Shown in pieces: positions 33,672 to 43,645 of a DNA stretch of 45,349 nt. Origin of the DNA: an uncultured Clostridia bacterium. GTDB taxonomy: Bacteria; Bacillota; Clostridia; Saccharofermentanales; Saccharofermentanaceae. Position numbers and translations under genes: made by a program. How positions within the stretch are numbered: position 1 is the stretch's first letter; each line of letters begins with the position of its first letter. The stretch is taken from assembly GCA_947304405.1 (NCBI GenBank), contig CAMZBB010000010.1, forward strand, positions 1 to 45,349, given 5' to 3'. The notes beneath the pieces are model-generated. The model was not told where the DNA came from. It made no database searches and worked only from the letters and a program-made list of their open reading frames with translations.

Positions 33672-34021
33672 ACACACCCTATGATGTAATTCTCAAGCCT
33701 GTCATCACAGAGAAGACCATGACAATTGCCGCAGAGGGCAAGTACACGTTCATCGTTGCTCCCGATGCAGACAAGACAGAGATCGGAAAAGCTGTTGAGA
33801 AGCTTTTCGATGTAAAGGTTATCGGTGTTAACGTCGCCAACTATGACGGCAAGACAAAGAGACTTCGTAACAAGCCCGGCAAGACAGCTTCCTTCAAGAA
33901 GGCTGTTGTGACCATCGATACAGAGGGTGCTGAGGCTTCTTACACCGGCAAGGGCGGCAAGGCTGTCAAGTCCGGCAAGAAGTACAAGACGTCCATCGAA
34001 GAATTCGGATTCGGTCAGTGA
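33668..34021 (+). CDS. rplW: 50S ribosomal protein L23 (uL23)
   Basis: 117 residues, with VILKPVITEKTM at the N-terminus and VEKLFDVKVIGVNV. It forms the SRP and trigger-factor docking site at the tunnel exit. Slightly longer than the usual 95-100 residues, with a Gly/Lys-rich C-terminus. Coupled to rplD. Confidence 0.96.
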   Translation: MNTPYDVILKPVITEKTMTIAAEGKYTFIVAPDADKTEIGKAVEKLFDVKVIGVNVANYDGKTKRLRNKPGKTASFKKAVVTIDTEGAEASYTGKGGKAVKSGKKYKTSIEEFGFGQ

Positions 34022-34037
34022 TAAGGAGTGAATAAAA

Positions 34038-34868
34038 ATGGCAGTAAAATCATTTAATCCTACTTCTCCTGCAGTTAGAGGGATGACCGTAGCAGACTAT
34101 TCCGTCATCACCAAGAAAACTCCTGAGAAGAGCCTTCTTACAAAGAAAAAGAAGACAGGCGGCCGCAACTCTTATGGCCGTATCACCGTCCGTCACATCG
34201 GCGGCGGCAACCGCACAAAGCTTAGAAACATTGACTGGAAGCGCGACAGAGTCGGTATCAACGCTGAAGTCAAGGCTATCGAATATGATCCGAACAGGAC
34301 TGCATATCTCGCCCTCATCCAGTATGTTGACGGCGTTAAGTCCTACATCCTCGCACCCGAGGGCCTTACAGTAGGCAGCGTTGTCTGCAGCGGCCCCGAG
34401 GCAGACATCCTCACAGGTAACGTTCTTCCTATCTCGAACATTCCTGTAGGTACAGTCATCTGCTGCGTAGAGATGAATCCCGGCAAGGGCGCACAGCTCG
34501 TAAGAACTGCAGGTTCTTCAGCTCAGCTCATGGCTAAGGAGAACGGATTCGCTCAGATCAGACTTCCTTCCGGTGAGGTTCGTATGATCCCTGAAGTCTG
34601 CCGCGCAATGATCGGTGCTATCGGAAACGCTGAGCACGAGAACATCAAGCTCGGTAAAGCCGGTAAGACAAGACACGCAGGCGTCAGACCTTCTGTAAGA
34701 GGTGTCGTCATGAACCCTAACGACCACCCTCACGGCGGTGGTGAAGGTAAGTCACCTATCGGTCTTCCCGGCCCTGTTACACCTTGGGGTGTTCCTACTC
34801 TCGGTAAGAAGACCAGAAACAAGAAGAAGCAGTCCAACAAGTACATTGTTAAGGCTAGAAAGGCTTAA
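34038..34868 (+). CDS. rplB: 50S ribosomal protein L2 (uL2)
   Basis: 276 residues, usual length. It has [17 protein letters not shown], the [18 protein letters not shown] motif essential at the peptidyl transferase centre, and a basic [15 protein letters not shown] tail. Confidence 0.98.
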   Translation: MAVKSFNPTSPAVRGMTVADYSVITKKTPEKSLLTKKKKTGGRNSYGRITVRHIGGGNRTKLRNIDWKRDRVGINAEVKAIEYDPNRTAYLALIQYVDGVKSYILAPEGLTVGSVVCSGPEADILTGNVLPISNIPVGTVICCVEMNPGKGAQLVRTAGSSAQLMAKENGFAQIRLPSGEVRMIPEVCRAMIGAIGNAEHENIKLGKAGKTRHAGVRPSVRGVVMNPNDHPHGGGEGKSPIGLPGPVTPWGVPTLGKKTRNKKKQSNKYIVKARKA

Positions 34869-34883
34869 GGAGGCATAGTTCAA

Positions 34884-35159
34884 ATGAGTAGATCTACTAA
34901 AAAGGGCTATTACGTTCAGGAAGCTCTCATGAAGAAGGTTAAGGCGCAGAACGATGCCAACGAGAAGCAGACCATCCAGACATGGTCCAGGTCTTCAACA
35001 ATTTTCCCTGAATTCGTTGGTCACACGATTGCTGTCTATGACGGACACAAGTTCATTCCTGTATACGTTACAGAGGACATGGTCGGTCATAAGCTCGGCG
35101 AATTTGCTCCTACGCGCAAGTTCGGCGGTCACACCAGCAATGAGAAGACAGCTGGTTAA
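34884..35159 (+). CDS. rpsS: 30S ribosomal protein S19 (uS19)
   Basis: 91 residues, with [39 protein letters not shown] and [14 protein letters not shown], all canonical. Confidence 0.98.
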   Translation: MSRSTKKGYYVQEALMKKVKAQNDANEKQTIQTWSRSSTIFPEFVGHTIAVYDGHKFIPVYVTEDMVGHKLGEFAPTRKFGGHTSNEKTAG

Positions 35160-35173
35160 GGAGGATTAAGTCT

Positions 35174-35650
35174 GTGGAAAAGATTATTTTAAGCAGAGAA
35201 AACATCGAGAAGAACCGCGATAAGATACTCGAAGCCTACAGCGCTCCTTCAAGACGCAACAACAGGCTTCCCGTCCCTACAAAGAAGCAGAGAAAGCTTC
35301 TCGGCATGGGCAGAGATCAGGGCCTTGCAACGGCTAAGTACATCAGGATCGCTCCCCGTAAGGTCAGAGTTGTTACCGACCTCATCAAGGGCAAGTCGAT
35401 CGATGACGCTTACGCGATTCTCACTTACACACCCAAGATCGCTTCACCTGCAATCGCAAAGGTTCTTAAGTCCGCTGAGTCGAACGCTGTCAACAACTTC
35501 CAGCTCGACAGAAGCAAGCTTTATGTTGCCGATGCAATCGCTAATCCGGGCCCGGTGCTCAAGAGATACATTCCTCGCGCAAGAGGTTCGGCAAGTTCGA
35601 TCAAGAAGAGAACCAGTCACATCACTATCGTTCTCAAGGAAAGGGTATAA
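35174..35650 (+). CDS. rplV: 50S ribosomal protein L22 (uL22) with an N-terminal extension
   Basis: 158 residues; typical L22 is about 110. The core starts near residue 50 ([21 protein letters not shown]) and ends with the tunnel beta-hairpin and [13 protein letters not shown]. The first 48 residues are extra, basic and partly helical ([20 protein letters not shown]). The GTG start at 35174 has AAGGAGG upstream, whereas the internal methionine near residue 45 lacks a ribosome binding site, so the extension appears genuine. Confidence 0.95.
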   Translation: MEKIILSRENIEKNRDKILEAYSAPSRRNNRLPVPTKKQRKLLGMGRDQGLATAKYIRIAPRKVRVVTDLIKGKSIDDAYAILTYTPKIASPAIAKVLKSAESNAVNNFQLDRSKLYVADAIANPGPVLKRYIPRARGSASSIKKRTSHITIVLKERV

Positions 35651-35661
35651 GGAGGTTACGC

Positions 35662-36411
35662 ATGGGTCAGAAAGTTAACCCTAATGGATTAAGAATCGGC
35701 GTTATCGACGACTGGAGCTCACACTGGTATTCCGAGAAGCAGCAGTTCGCTGACTGCCTTATCGAGGACCAGAAGATCCGCGAGTTCGTCATGAAGGCTA
35801 TAGATCCTATCGCAAGAAAGAATTCCAAGAAGCCTGTTGACGAGGCAAGAAGCAATGTTGCTTTTGTCAGCAAGGTAATCGTTGACCGTAAGGGCGCTGA
35901 CAGGATCAATGTCACGATCAAGACAGCACGTCCTTCACTCGTTGGCGGTGACAAGGGTTCCGGCAGAGTCGAGCTCAAGGAAGCTCTTGAAAAAGAGTTC
36001 AACAAGGGCCTTGCCAAGGATCAGAAGAGAGTCTTCACTGTTGACGTTGAAGTTATCAAGACAAATGACACCGATGCACTTCTCGTTGCACAGAGCATCG
36101 CTAACCAGCTTGAGAATCGTGCAAGTTTCAGAAGAGCAATGAAGAGAGCAATGCAGCTTGCTATGAAGCAGCCTGATGTTCTCGGAATCAAGACAAAGTG
36201 CTCCGGCCGTTTGGGCGGTGCCGAGATCGCAAGATCCGAGACATATCACGAGGGAACGATCCCGCTTCAGACTCTTCGTGCTGATATCGACTATGGTTTT
36301 GCAGAGGCTGATACACAGTACGGCAGAATCGGTGTCAAGGTATGGATTTACAAGGGTGAGAAGTTCACACGCAAGTCAAATCCCAGCAACGGCGAAGGAG
36401 GAAAAGCGTAA
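35662..36411 (+). CDS. rpsC: 30S ribosomal protein S3 (uS3)
   Basis: 249 residues. [18 protein letters not shown] start, KH domain ([20 protein letters not shown] region) and the C-terminal [19 protein letters not shown] motif, which contributes to mRNA helicase activity at the entry site. Confidence 0.97.
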   Translation: MGQKVNPNGLRIGVIDDWSSHWYSEKQQFADCLIEDQKIREFVMKAIDPIARKNSKKPVDEARSNVAFVSKVIVDRKGADRINVTIKTARPSLVGGDKGSGRVELKEALEKEFNKGLAKDQKRVFTVDVEVIKTNDTDALLVAQSIANQLENRASFRRAMKRAMQLAMKQPDVLGIKTKCSGRLGGAEIARSETYHEGTIPLQTLRADIDYGFAEADTQYGRIGVKVWIYKGEKFTRKSNPSNGEGGKA

Positions 36412-36843
36412 ATGTTACTTCCTAAGAGAACAAAATACAGAAAGCAGCAGAGAGGCCGCATGAAGGGTAAGGCTTCCCGTGGCAACTTCGTAGCTTACGG
36501 TGATTTCGGCCTTCAGGCTACAGAGCCTTGCTGGATCAAGTCAAATCAGATAGAGGCTGCCCGTGTCGCCATCAACAGATACATCAAGAGAGGCGGTAAG
36601 GTCTGGATCAAGATCTTCCCCGACAAGCCGGTATCCAAGAAGCCTGCACAGGTCCGAATGGGTTCAGGTAAGGCAGCAAACGAGTACTGGTGCGCAGTAG
36701 TTAAGCCGGGCAGAGTTCTTTTCGAGATCGCCGGTGTTACTGAGGAGCAGGCAAGAGAAGCTATGAGGCTTGCAGGCAATAAGCTTCCCTGCGGAACAAA
36801 GTTCATAGCAAAAGAGAAGGAGGTAAGCGCAAATGAAGGTTGA
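36412..36843 (+). CDS. rplP: 50S ribosomal protein L16 (uL16)
   Basis: 143 residues. [20 protein letters not shown] start, with [20 protein letters not shown] and [10 protein letters not shown] near the A-site finger. It begins immediately after the rpsC stop and overlaps rpmC by 11 bp. Confidence 0.97.
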   Translation: MLLPKRTKYRKQQRGRMKGKASRGNFVAYGDFGLQATEPCWIKSNQIEAARVAINRYIKRGGKVWIKIFPDKPVSKKPAQVRMGSGKAANEYWCAVVKPGRVLFEIAGVTEEQAREAMRLAGNKLPCGTKFIAKEKEVSANEG

Positions 36844-37033
36844 GGAAATTCGCAAGATGTCTTCCGAAGAGCTTAACAAAGAGCTTGCTTCCCTTAAGGA
36901 AGAGCTTTTCAAGCTCAGATTCCAGCACGCTACAAACCAGCTGGAGAATCCCGCTCAGATCGCATCTGTAAAGCGTGATATCGCAAGAGTCATGACAATC
37001 AAGCGCGAGTTGGAACTCGCTGCTAAGAAGTAA
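36833..37033 (+). CDS. rpmC: 50S ribosomal protein L29 (uL29)
   Basis: 66 residues, with the two-helix pattern [20 protein letters not shown] and [15 protein letters not shown]. Its start lies inside the end of rplP. Confidence 0.96.
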   Translation: MKVEEIRKMSSEELNKELASLKEELFKLRFQHATNQLENPAQIASVKRDIARVMTIKRELELAAKK

Positions 37034-37049
37034 GGGGGAACGTCTTAAG

Positions 37050-37307
37050 ATGGCTGAAAGAAACTTAAGAAAGACCAGAGTCGGTATCGTTACTTCCGAC
37101 AAGATGGACAAGACGATCACAGTTTCCGTCGTAGAGCACGTTAAGCACCCTCTGTACGGAAAGATCATGAAGAGAACCTACAAACTCAAGGCTCACGATG
37201 AGAACAACGAAGCTCATGAGGGCGACAAGGTTCAGGTTATGGAAACCCGTCCTATCTCCAAGGACAAGCGTTGGAGACTGGTCGAGGTTATCGAGAAGGC
37301 TAAGTAA
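37050..37307 (+). CDS. rpsQ: 30S ribosomal protein S17 (uS17)
   Basis: 85 residues of OB-fold, with [38 protein letters not shown] and [16 protein letters not shown]. Confidence 0.97.
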   Translation: MAERNLRKTRVGIVTSDKMDKTITVSVVEHVKHPLYGKIMKRTYKLKAHDENNEAHEGDKVQVMETRPISKDKRWRLVEVIEKAK

Positions 37308-37331
37308 AGCAGACTAAGGAGGATATATCAA

Positions 37332-37700
37332 ATGATTCAGGTTGAATCCAGACTGAGATCTGCCGACAATACAGGAGCTCGTGAACTCGCTTGCATCAAG
37401 GTTTTGGGCGGTTCATGGCGTAAGTACGCCAACATCGGCGACGTTATCGTATGCTCCGTTAAGAGCGCTGCTCCGGGCGGCATGGTCAAGAAAGGCGACG
37501 TCGTTAAGGCTGTCGTTGTACGTTCCAAGCACGGCGTAAGACGCGCTGACGGATCTTATATCAAGTTCGACGAGAACGCGGCTGTCATCATCAAAGAAGA
37601 CAAGAATCCCCGCGGAACCCGTATTTTTGGACCCATAGCGAGAGAGCTCAGAGATAAGGATTACATGAAGATCCTCTCCCTCGCTCCGGAAGTTCTGTAA
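37332..37700 (+). CDS. rplN: 50S ribosomal protein L14 (uL14)
   Basis: 122 residues, invariant length, with [19 protein letters not shown] and [20 protein letters not shown]. Confidence 0.98.
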   Translation: MIQVESRLRSADNTGARELACIKVLGGSWRKYANIGDVIVCSVKSAAPGGMVKKGDVVKAVVVRSKHGVRRADGSYIKFDENAAVIIKEDKNPRGTRIFGPIARELRDKDYMKILSLAPEVL

Positions 37701-37714
37701 GGAGGGCTGGCTAA

Positions 37715-38065
37715 ATGGCAAACATTGTTCACGTAAAGAAGGGCGACCAGGTAGTAGTCATCTCCGGCAAGGATAAGGGCGCAGAGGGCAAAGTTATCTC
37801 GGTCGACAACAAGAAGGGCAGAGTATTCGTTGAGGGTGTCAATATGGTCAAGAAGCACCAGAAGGCAAGAACTCAGAACGCTCCTGCGGGAATCATTGAG
37901 CGTGAAGGATCAATCGATGCTTCAAACGTTATGCTCAAGGATCCCAAGACCGGCAAACCTACCAGAGTCGGATACAGGATCAACGAGGACGGCTCCAAGT
38001 CCAGAATCGCAAAGAGATCCGGCGAGGTTATCGACACGGTTTCCAAGGCCAAGAAGGGAGAGTAA
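37715..38065 (+). CDS. rplX: 50S ribosomal protein L24 (uL24)
   Basis: 116 residues with a KOW motif ([19 protein letters not shown]) and the [13 protein letters not shown] segment. An assembly initiator protein of the large subunit. Confidence 0.97.
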   Translation: MANIVHVKKGDQVVVISGKDKGAEGKVISVDNKKGRVFVEGVNMVKKHQKARTQNAPAGIIEREGSIDASNVMLKDPKTGKPTRVGYRINEDGSKSRIAKRSGEVIDTVSKAKKGE

Positions 38066-38071
38066 TTTCAG

Positions 38072-38611
38072 ATGTCCAGATTAAAAGAAAAATACACATC
38101 AGAAGTGGTTCCTGCTCTTCAGGAGAAGTTTAAGTACAGCTCCTCAATGCAGATCCCGAAGGTTGACAAGATCGTGCTCAACATGGGTGTCGGCGAAGTA
38201 AAGGACAACCCTAAGGCACTCGAAGCAGCTATGCGCGACATGGGACTCATCGCCGGCCAGAAGCCTATCGCTACTACCGCTACAAAGTCCATTGCTGCAT
38301 TCAAGCTCAGAGAAGGCATGAAGATCGGATGCAAGGTTACGCTCAGAGGAGAGAATATGTATTACTTCCTCGACAAGCTCATCAGCCTTGCTCTTCCCCG
38401 AGTTCGTGACTTCCGTGGAATCAATCCCAATTCCTTCGACGGACACGGTAACTACGCAATGGGTATCAAGGAGCAGCTCATGTTCCCTGAGATCGATTAC
38501 GACAAGATCGACAAGATCCGCGGAATGGATATCATCATCGTTACTACAGCCGGGACAGACGAAGAGGCATTCGAGCTCCTTAAGCTTATGGGCATGCCTT
38601 TCCGCAAATAA
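38072..38611 (+). CDS. rplE: 50S ribosomal protein L5 (uL5)
   Basis: 179 residues, with [34 protein letters not shown] and the C-terminal [20 protein letters not shown]. It contacts 5S rRNA. Confidence 0.98.
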   Translation: MSRLKEKYTSEVVPALQEKFKYSSSMQIPKVDKIVLNMGVGEVKDNPKALEAAMRDMGLIAGQKPIATTATKSIAAFKLREGMKIGCKVTLRGENMYYFLDKLISLALPRVRDFRGINPNSFDGHGNYAMGIKEQLMFPEIDYDKIDKIRGMDIIIVTTAGTDEEAFELLKLMGMPFRK

Positions 38612-38629
38612 TTGGAGGAGAAATAAAAC

Positions 38630-38815
38630 ATGGCAAAGAAGTCAATGATTCTTAAGTCCCAGAGAGCACCTAAGTTCTCAACTCAGCAGCACAACCGCTG
38701 CAAGCTCTGCGGAAGGCCTCATGCTTATATCCGCAAGTACGGGATTTGCCGTCTCTGCTTCCGTGACCTCGCATACAAGGGCGAGATCCCGGGTGTTAAA
38801 AAAGCAAGCTGGTAA
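38630..38815 (+). CDS. rpsN: 30S ribosomal protein S14, zinc-binding type (uS14)
   Basis: 61 residues with CKLC and CRLC, the zinc-containing S14 form, ending [13 protein letters not shown]. This short C4 form is typical of Gram-positive bacteria. Confidence 0.97.
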   Translation: MAKKSMILKSQRAPKFSTQQHNRCKLCGRPHAYIRKYGICRLCFRDLAYKGEIPGVKKASW

Positions 38816-38869
38816 TGACGGTCTCTTTCATAAGAATTGCAACTGTCCATATAAACAGGAGGAAGAAAA

Positions 38870-39265
38870 ATGCAGATTACAGACGCAATCGCTGATATGC
38901 TTACGAGAATTCGTAACGCAGGCACTGCCGGCCACGCTACTGTAGATATTCCGCAGTCGAATCTCAAGAAGTCGATCGCAAAGATCCTTTTGGATGAAGG
39001 TTATATCGAGAGCTACGAGCTGGTAGAGGGCAACACCCAGGGAATCATCAGAGTTACTCTGAAGTATTCCGGCAGGAAGCACGTAATTTCCGGCATCAAG
39101 AGAATTTCCAAGCCGGGTCTCCGTACTTATGCCGACAAGACCAGCCTGCCTCGCGTTCTCAATGGTCTCGGTATCGCGATCATCTCTACATCCAAGGGCG
39201 TTATGACCGACAAGGAAGCTAGAAAGCTCGGTGTCGGCGGCGAAGTCCTTGCTTACGTTTGGTAA
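38870..39265 (+). CDS. rpsH: 30S ribosomal protein S8 (uS8)
   Basis: 131 residues, with [20 protein letters not shown] and the C-terminal [20 protein letters not shown] and [10 protein letters not shown]8 is the spc-operon autoregulator in E. coli. A structured gap follows this gene. Confidence 0.98.
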   Translation: MQITDAIADMLTRIRNAGTAGHATVDIPQSNLKKSIAKILLDEGYIESYELVEGNTQGIIRVTLKYSGRKHVISGIKRISKPGLRTYADKTSLPRVLNGLGIAIISTSKGVMTDKEARKLGVGGEVLAYVW

Positions 39266-39355
39266 CACTTAGGCACTATACAACTCTGAAAAGCACTGAT
39301 TGCGGCGACATACCGCAGTCAGGGGCACAATCTTAAGAGCAGGAGGAAAACATAT
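39266..39355 (+). promoter_or_regulatory. Intergenic hairpin between rpsH and rplF
   Basis: A 90-nt gap containing a 10-bp stem (39296-39305 with 39313-39322, one G-U pair) and a 7-nt loop CGACATA. There is no T tract, so it is not an intrinsic terminator. AGGAGG for rplF lies downstream. A ribosomal-protein binding site or processing hairpin is possible. Confidence 0.55.
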
Positions 39356-39895
39356 ATGTCAAGAATTGGTAGAATGCCGATCACGATTCCTGCAGGCGTC
39401 GATGTTAAGATCGACGGGCAGCATGTATCGGTAAAGAAGGATAAGACTGAGATGTCTCTTGATGTACATCCCAGCATTACCGTAAAGATGGAAGGTTCCG
39501 AGATCCTCGTTGAGCGTCACTCTGACGACAAGGATCACAGAGCACTTCACGGTCTTACAAGGGCACTCATCCACAACATGGTGGTTGGTGTTACCGATGG
39601 TTTCACAAAGACCCTCGAGATCAACGGCGTTGGTTACAGAGCTCAGAAGCAGGGTAACAAGGTTGTTTTCAACCTCGGTTATTCTCATCCCATCGAGATG
39701 GAAGAACCTGCCGGAATCACGATCGACGTCAAAGACAACCAGATCTTCGTCAAGGGTGCAGACAAGCAGCTCGTCGGTGAGACAGCAGCTAAGATCCGCA
39801 GCCTCAGAGTTCCTGATGTTTATAAGGGCAAGGGTATCAAGTATGCCGGCGAGCACCTTATCATCAAGGAAGGCAAGACTGGTGCTAAGAAGTAA
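39356..39895 (+). CDS. rplF: 50S ribosomal protein L6 (uL6)
   Basis: 179 residues, with [38 protein letters not shown] and the C-terminal [16 protein letters not shown] motif. Confidence 0.98.
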   Translation: MSRIGRMPITIPAGVDVKIDGQHVSVKKDKTEMSLDVHPSITVKMEGSEILVERHSDDKDHRALHGLTRALIHNMVVGVTDGFTKTLEINGVGYRAQKQGNKVVFNLGYSHPIEMEEPAGITIDVKDNQIFVKGADKQLVGETAAKIRSLRVPDVYKGKGIKYAGEHLIIKEGKTGAKK

Positions 39896-39915
39896 GGAAA
39901 AGGGGGTATAAAAGC

Positions 39916-40284
39916 ATGATTGGAAGAATTGACAAGAATAAAATCCGTAAAAGAAAGCATGTCCGTGTCAGGAAGAAGATCTCCGGCACAGGTGAATGCC
40001 CCAGGCTTTGCGTTTACAGAAGCAACGCCCATATTTACGCCCAGATAATCGACGATGAGGCACAGACCACTCTCGCAAGCGCTTCTACGCTTGACAAGGA
40101 GATCAAGGGCTCTGTTTCTGTCGGAAGCAACATCGAGGCAGCTAAAGCGGTTGGCAAGCTCATCGCTGAGCGTGCTCAGGCTAAGGACATCAAGGTTGTT
40201 GTCTTTGACCGCAGCGGTTACCTTTATCACGGAAGAGTCCAGGCACTGGCAGAGGCGGCAAGAGAAGCCGGTCTCGAATTCTAA
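39916..40284 (+). CDS. rplR: 50S ribosomal protein L18 (uL18)
   Basis: 122 residues, with [35 protein letters not shown] and [21 protein letters not shown] 5S rRNA-binding protein. Confidence 0.97.
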   Translation: MIGRIDKNKIRKRKHVRVRKKISGTGECPRLCVYRSNAHIYAQIIDDEAQTTLASASTLDKEIKGSVSVGSNIEAAKAVGKLIAERAQAKDIKVVVFDRSGYLYHGRVQALAEAAREAGLEF

Positions 40285-40303
40285 TCGGGAGGATCAATAA
40301 AGA

Positions 40304-40822
40304 ATGGCTTACGATTCCAAGAACATTTCCAGAGAGGAAAAGAAACCGGAGTTCGAAGAGAGAGTTATACATATCGGCCGTGTCTCAAAGACAGTTAAGG
40401 GCGGTAAGAATATGCGCTTCGCAGCTCTTGTTGTCATCGGTGACAGGAACGGCAGAGTAGGTAAGGGCATCGGCAAATCTACCGAAGTCCCGGATGCAAT
40501 CAGGAAGGGCATCGAGGAAGCAAAGAAGAACATTATCAATGTTTCCCTCGTTAACGGCACCATCCCTCACGAGACGATCGGTGAATACGCTGCAGCTCAT
40601 ATCGTAATGAAGCCTGCTGCAGGCGGTACCGGTATCATCGCAGGCGGCCCCGTACGTTCAGTATGCGAGCTCGCAGGCGTTACAGACATCCGTACAAAGT
40701 CTATCGGCTCCAACAACCCGAATAACATGGTTAACGCAACGCTTGCCGGTCTTCAGGGACTCAAGTCCATTGAGGAAGTTGCAAAGCTCCGTGGCAAGAC
40801 CATTGACGAGATCAAGAAGTAA
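40304..40822 (+). CDS. rpsE: 30S ribosomal protein S5 (uS5)
   Basis: 172 residues: double-stranded RNA-binding fold with [19 protein letters not shown] and [20 protein letters not shown], and [18 protein letters not shown]. Confidence 0.98.
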   Translation: MAYDSKNISREEKKPEFEERVIHIGRVSKTVKGGKNMRFAALVVIGDRNGRVGKGIGKSTEVPDAIRKGIEEAKKNIINVSLVNGTIPHETIGEYAAAHIVMKPAAGGTGIIAGGPVRSVCELAGVTDIRTKSIGSNNPNNMVNATLAGLQGLKSIEEVAKLRGKTIDEIKK

Positions 40823-40837
40823 GGAGGTCCCGAAACA

Positions 40838-41017
40838 ATGGCTAATTTAAAGATCACGCTCACAAAGAGCATCAACAAGGCAAGAGCTAACGAGAAGGCT
40901 ACTGTAAGAGCTCTCGGTCTCAGAAAGATCGGTCAGACAGTTGAGAAGGCCGACAACGAGGCTACGCGCGGTATGGTCAAGGCCGTTACCAACTACGTAG
41001 TTTGCGAAGAAGCTTAA
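40838..41017 (+). CDS. rpmD: 50S ribosomal protein L30 (uL30)
   Basis: A 59-residue ORF between rpsE and rplO, ATG after AAGGAGG, stop TAA at 41015-41017. It has LKITLTKSINKARANEKATV and ALGLRKIGQTVEKADNEATR, the L30 signature. Confidence 0.96.
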   Translation: MANLKITLTKSINKARANEKATVRALGLRKIGQTVEKADNEATRGMVKAVTNYVVCEEA

Positions 41018-41031
41018 TGGAGGTTTAAGTA

Positions 41032-41475
41032 ATGAAACTCAATGAAATGACTTCCGCCGGCAACCAGGTCGCTTACCGTAAGGGTAGAGGCCCGGGATCA
41101 GGCAACGGCAAGACAGGCGGCCGTGGACACAAGGGTCAGAATGCCCGTTCAGGCGGTGGCGTAAGACCCGGATTTGAAGGCGGCCAGATGCCTCTTTACA
41201 GACGTCTCCCTAAGAGGGGCTTCAACAACAAGCGTTTTGCTCCTCAGTACATTACAATCAACGTTTCTGATCTTGAGAAGATCGAAGGCGTAACCGAAGT
41301 AACCGCACAGGTTCTTGACGAGCAGGGCGTAATCTCTGTTCCTAAGAACAATGACGGCATCAAGATTCTCGGACGCGGCGAGCTTACCAAGAAGCTTGAC
41401 GTTAAGGCTGCTAAGTTCACAGCTTCAGCAAAAGAGAAGATTGAAAAGGCCGGAGGCACGGCAACGGAGGTTTAA
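41032..41475 (+). CDS. rplO: 50S ribosomal protein L15 (uL15)
   Basis: 147 residues. Gly-rich N-terminus ([20 protein letters not shown]) and [17 protein letters not shown] are canonical. Confidence 0.97.
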   Translation: MKLNEMTSAGNQVAYRKGRGPGSGNGKTGGRGHKGQNARSGGGVRPGFEGGQMPLYRRLPKRGFNNKRFAPQYITINVSDLEKIEGVTEVTAQVLDEQGVISVPKNNDGIKILGRGELTKKLDVKAAKFTASAKEKIEKAGGTATEV

Positions 41476-41481
41476 TAAAGC

Positions 41482-42828
41482 ATGAACGGTATTTTCGATA
41501 CTGCAGTTAATGCTTTCAGCGTACAATCACTGCGCAAGAGACTGCTTTATACCTTCATGATCCTCGGTCTGTTCATGCTGGGCGGTCTTGTACCTGTTCC
41601 TGCTGTTGACGGTCAGAAGTTTACTTCTATCCTTCAGACCTGGGGACAGCTCGGCAGCATCATGGATATCATCTCCGGCGGCGGACTGTACCACGCATCC
41701 ATCCTCTCGATGGGTGTATCACCGTACATCAACGCATCGATCATCATCCAGCTCCTTACGGTAGTCATCCCTGCTCTCGAAGAGATGCAGAAGGAAGGTG
41801 CAACCGGAAGGAAGAAGATGGATAAGATCACTCGTTATTCCGCTATCGGCCTTGCATTGGTTCAGTCATCACTGTTCTGCTTCTCCACAAGAGATTCACT
41901 CATCGAGATCGTTCCCAATGCAAAGTGGCTTTCAGCAGTTCTCGTAGTTGCTTCTTTTACGGCGGGTGCGGCTCTCGTAGTCTTCCTTGGCGAAAAGATC
42001 AACGATGTCGGTATCGGTAACGGCGTATCACTGATAATCTTCGCAGGTATCGTTACACGTCTTCCGGAAATGGCAAAGACACTTTTCAGCAAGGCTGTTG
42101 AGATCAGCGGATATTTTGATAACGCTATCGTCGGATTCCTGGTAGGAGTCTTGGTCTTTATCCTTGTAACGATCGTGGCTCTCGTGATCATCGTTTTCGT
42201 TATCTATGTTCAGGATGCGGAAAGAAGGATCCCGGTACAGTATTCCAAGAAGGTCATCGGCAGAAACCAGCGCGGAGGCAACAGGGACTACCTGCCTCTC
42301 AAGGTCAATATGTCCGGTGTTATGCCTGTCATCTTTGCTATGTCCATCCTTTCAGTTCCTTCGATCATCGTTACGATGTTCATCAAGGAACCCGGTGATT
42401 TCGGCAAGTGGCTTAGAGATTCCTTTAACGGAAGCGCATGGTATTACGGAGTTTACTTCTTCCTGATCTTCGCGTTCACGTTCTTCTATTCGTCGATCAA
42501 CTTCCATCCGATCGAGATCGCGAACAACATCAACCAGAACGGCGGTACGATCAGCGGTATCAGAGCCGGTAAGCCTACGACCGAGTTCATCAAGAAAGCG
42601 GCATTCAGACTCAACTGGATCGAAGCGGTATTCCTCGTACTCGTATGCATCCTGCCTACGGTAGTCGGTACTCTTACAGGTTTCCAGAATGTTTGGTTTG
42701 CAGGTACGTCAGTACTGATCCTTACCAGCGTTGCTGATGACCTGATCCGTCAGGTCGAGGGTGAACTTGAAGTCAGAAGCCCGAAGGGATTCCTTGAGGA
42801 TCTGACCGTAAAGAAGACCAAAAAGTAA
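41482..42828 (+). CDS. secY: Protein translocase subunit SecY
   Basis: 448 residues with about ten membrane spans. MGVSPYINASIIIQLL (plug and TM2 region), DAERRIPVQYSKKV and the C-terminal LDDLTVKK-like FLEDLTVKKTKK are present. It starts 6 bp after rplO and is the last gene of the cluster: a terminator follows directly, with no adk, map or infA. Confidence 0.97.
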   Translation: MNGIFDTAVNAFSVQSLRKRLLYTFMILGLFMLGGLVPVPAVDGQKFTSILQTWGQLGSIMDIISGGGLYHASILSMGVSPYINASIIIQLLTVVIPALEEMQKEGATGRKKMDKITRYSAIGLALVQSSLFCFSTRDSLIEIVPNAKWLSAVLVVASFTAGAALVVFLGEKINDVGIGNGVSLIIFAGIVTRLPEMAKTLFSKAVEISGYFDNAIVGFLVGVLVFILVTIVALVIIVFVIYVQDAERRIPVQYSKKVIGRNQRGGNRDYLPLKVNMSGVMPVIFAMSILSVPSIIVTMFIKEPGDFGKWLRDSFNGSAWYYGVYFFLIFAFTFFYSSINFHPIEIANNINQNGGTISGIRAGKPTTEFIKKAAFRLNWIEAVFLVLVCILPTVVGTLTGFQNVWFAGTSVLILTSVADDLIRQVEGELEVRSPKGFLEDLTVKKTKK

Positions 42829-42855
42829 AGCAAAAAGCTTATAAACTGTATTTAT

Positions 42856-42888
42856 ATCCCGCGGAGTTTCCGCGGGATTTTTATTTTT
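42856..42888 (+). terminator. Intrinsic terminator after secY
   Basis: A perfect 10-bp GC-rich stem (42856-42865 with 42869-42878), a 3-nt loop and a TTTTATTTTT tail end the S10-spc operon. Confidence 0.9.
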
Positions 42889-42970
42889 CTTTAAACTCCG
42901 TTTCAAGTTAGGTGTGCATAATGGTCTCATAACGGGTTAAAATGTCTAAAACAGGAAGGGGACCGGGGGC

Positions 42971-43645
42971 ATGAGGATACTGCTTGCAGAAGATGAGCGT
43001 TCGATGTCAAACGCCTTGAAAACAATACTTACAAAGAATAATTATTCCGTAGATGCCGTATACGATGGTGAGGAGGCTGCGTCCTATGCACTGGCCGGCG
43101 ACTATGACGTCATTATCATGGATGTCATGATGCCGAAGATGAACGGTATTGATTCCGTCAAAGAGATAAGGAAAAAGGGATGTACGATCCCCGTAATAAT
43201 GTTGACCGCAAAATCGGAGATAGACGACAAGGTAGTGGGTCTTGATGCCGGCGCAAACGATTACCTGACAAAGCCGTTTTCGAGCAGGGAGCTGCTCGCG
43301 CGTCTGAGGGCTTTGACGAGAACCCCTCAGGTGGCCGTTGACAATACTCTTCATGTCGGCAATCTTACGCTTGACCGCGGATCTTTCGAGCTTTACACAC
43401 CGTCAGGAAGATACAGGCTCGCAGGCAAGGAATTCCAGATGATCGAACTGCTGATGGCTACCCCCGGAATGCTTATATCAACCGAAAGGTTCATGGATAA
43501 GATATGGGGGATAGATTCAGAGGCTGATATCAGCGTGGTTTGGACTTACATTTCTTTTCTCAGGAAGAAGCTGGCCGCACTGAATGCGGATGTTCAGATA
43601 AAAGCGACAAGAAATGCGGGATATTCCCTGGAGGCTGTTAAGTGA
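42971..43645 (+). CDS. OmpR-family response regulator
   Basis: 224 residues. The receiver domain has the phosphoacceptor D51 in VIIMDVMMPKMNG, acidic E7/D8, and the conserved KP pair (LTKPFSSRELLAR). The C-terminal winged helix has the usual LAGKEFQMIELLMATPGMLI and ATRNAGYSL. Coupled to the kinase by a 4-bp GTGA overlap. Targets unknown. A possible -10 TTAAAAT precedes the gene, but no clear -35. Confidence 0.93.
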   Translation: MRILLAEDERSMSNALKTILTKNNYSVDAVYDGEEAASYALAGDYDVIIMDVMMPKMNGIDSVKEIRKKGCTIPVIMLTAKSEIDDKVVGLDAGANDYLTKPFSSRELLARLRALTRTPQVAVDNTLHVGNLTLDRGSFELYTPSGRYRLAGKEFQMIELLMATPGMLISTERFMDKIWGIDSEADISVVWTYISFLRKKLAALNADVQIKATRNAGYSLEAVK

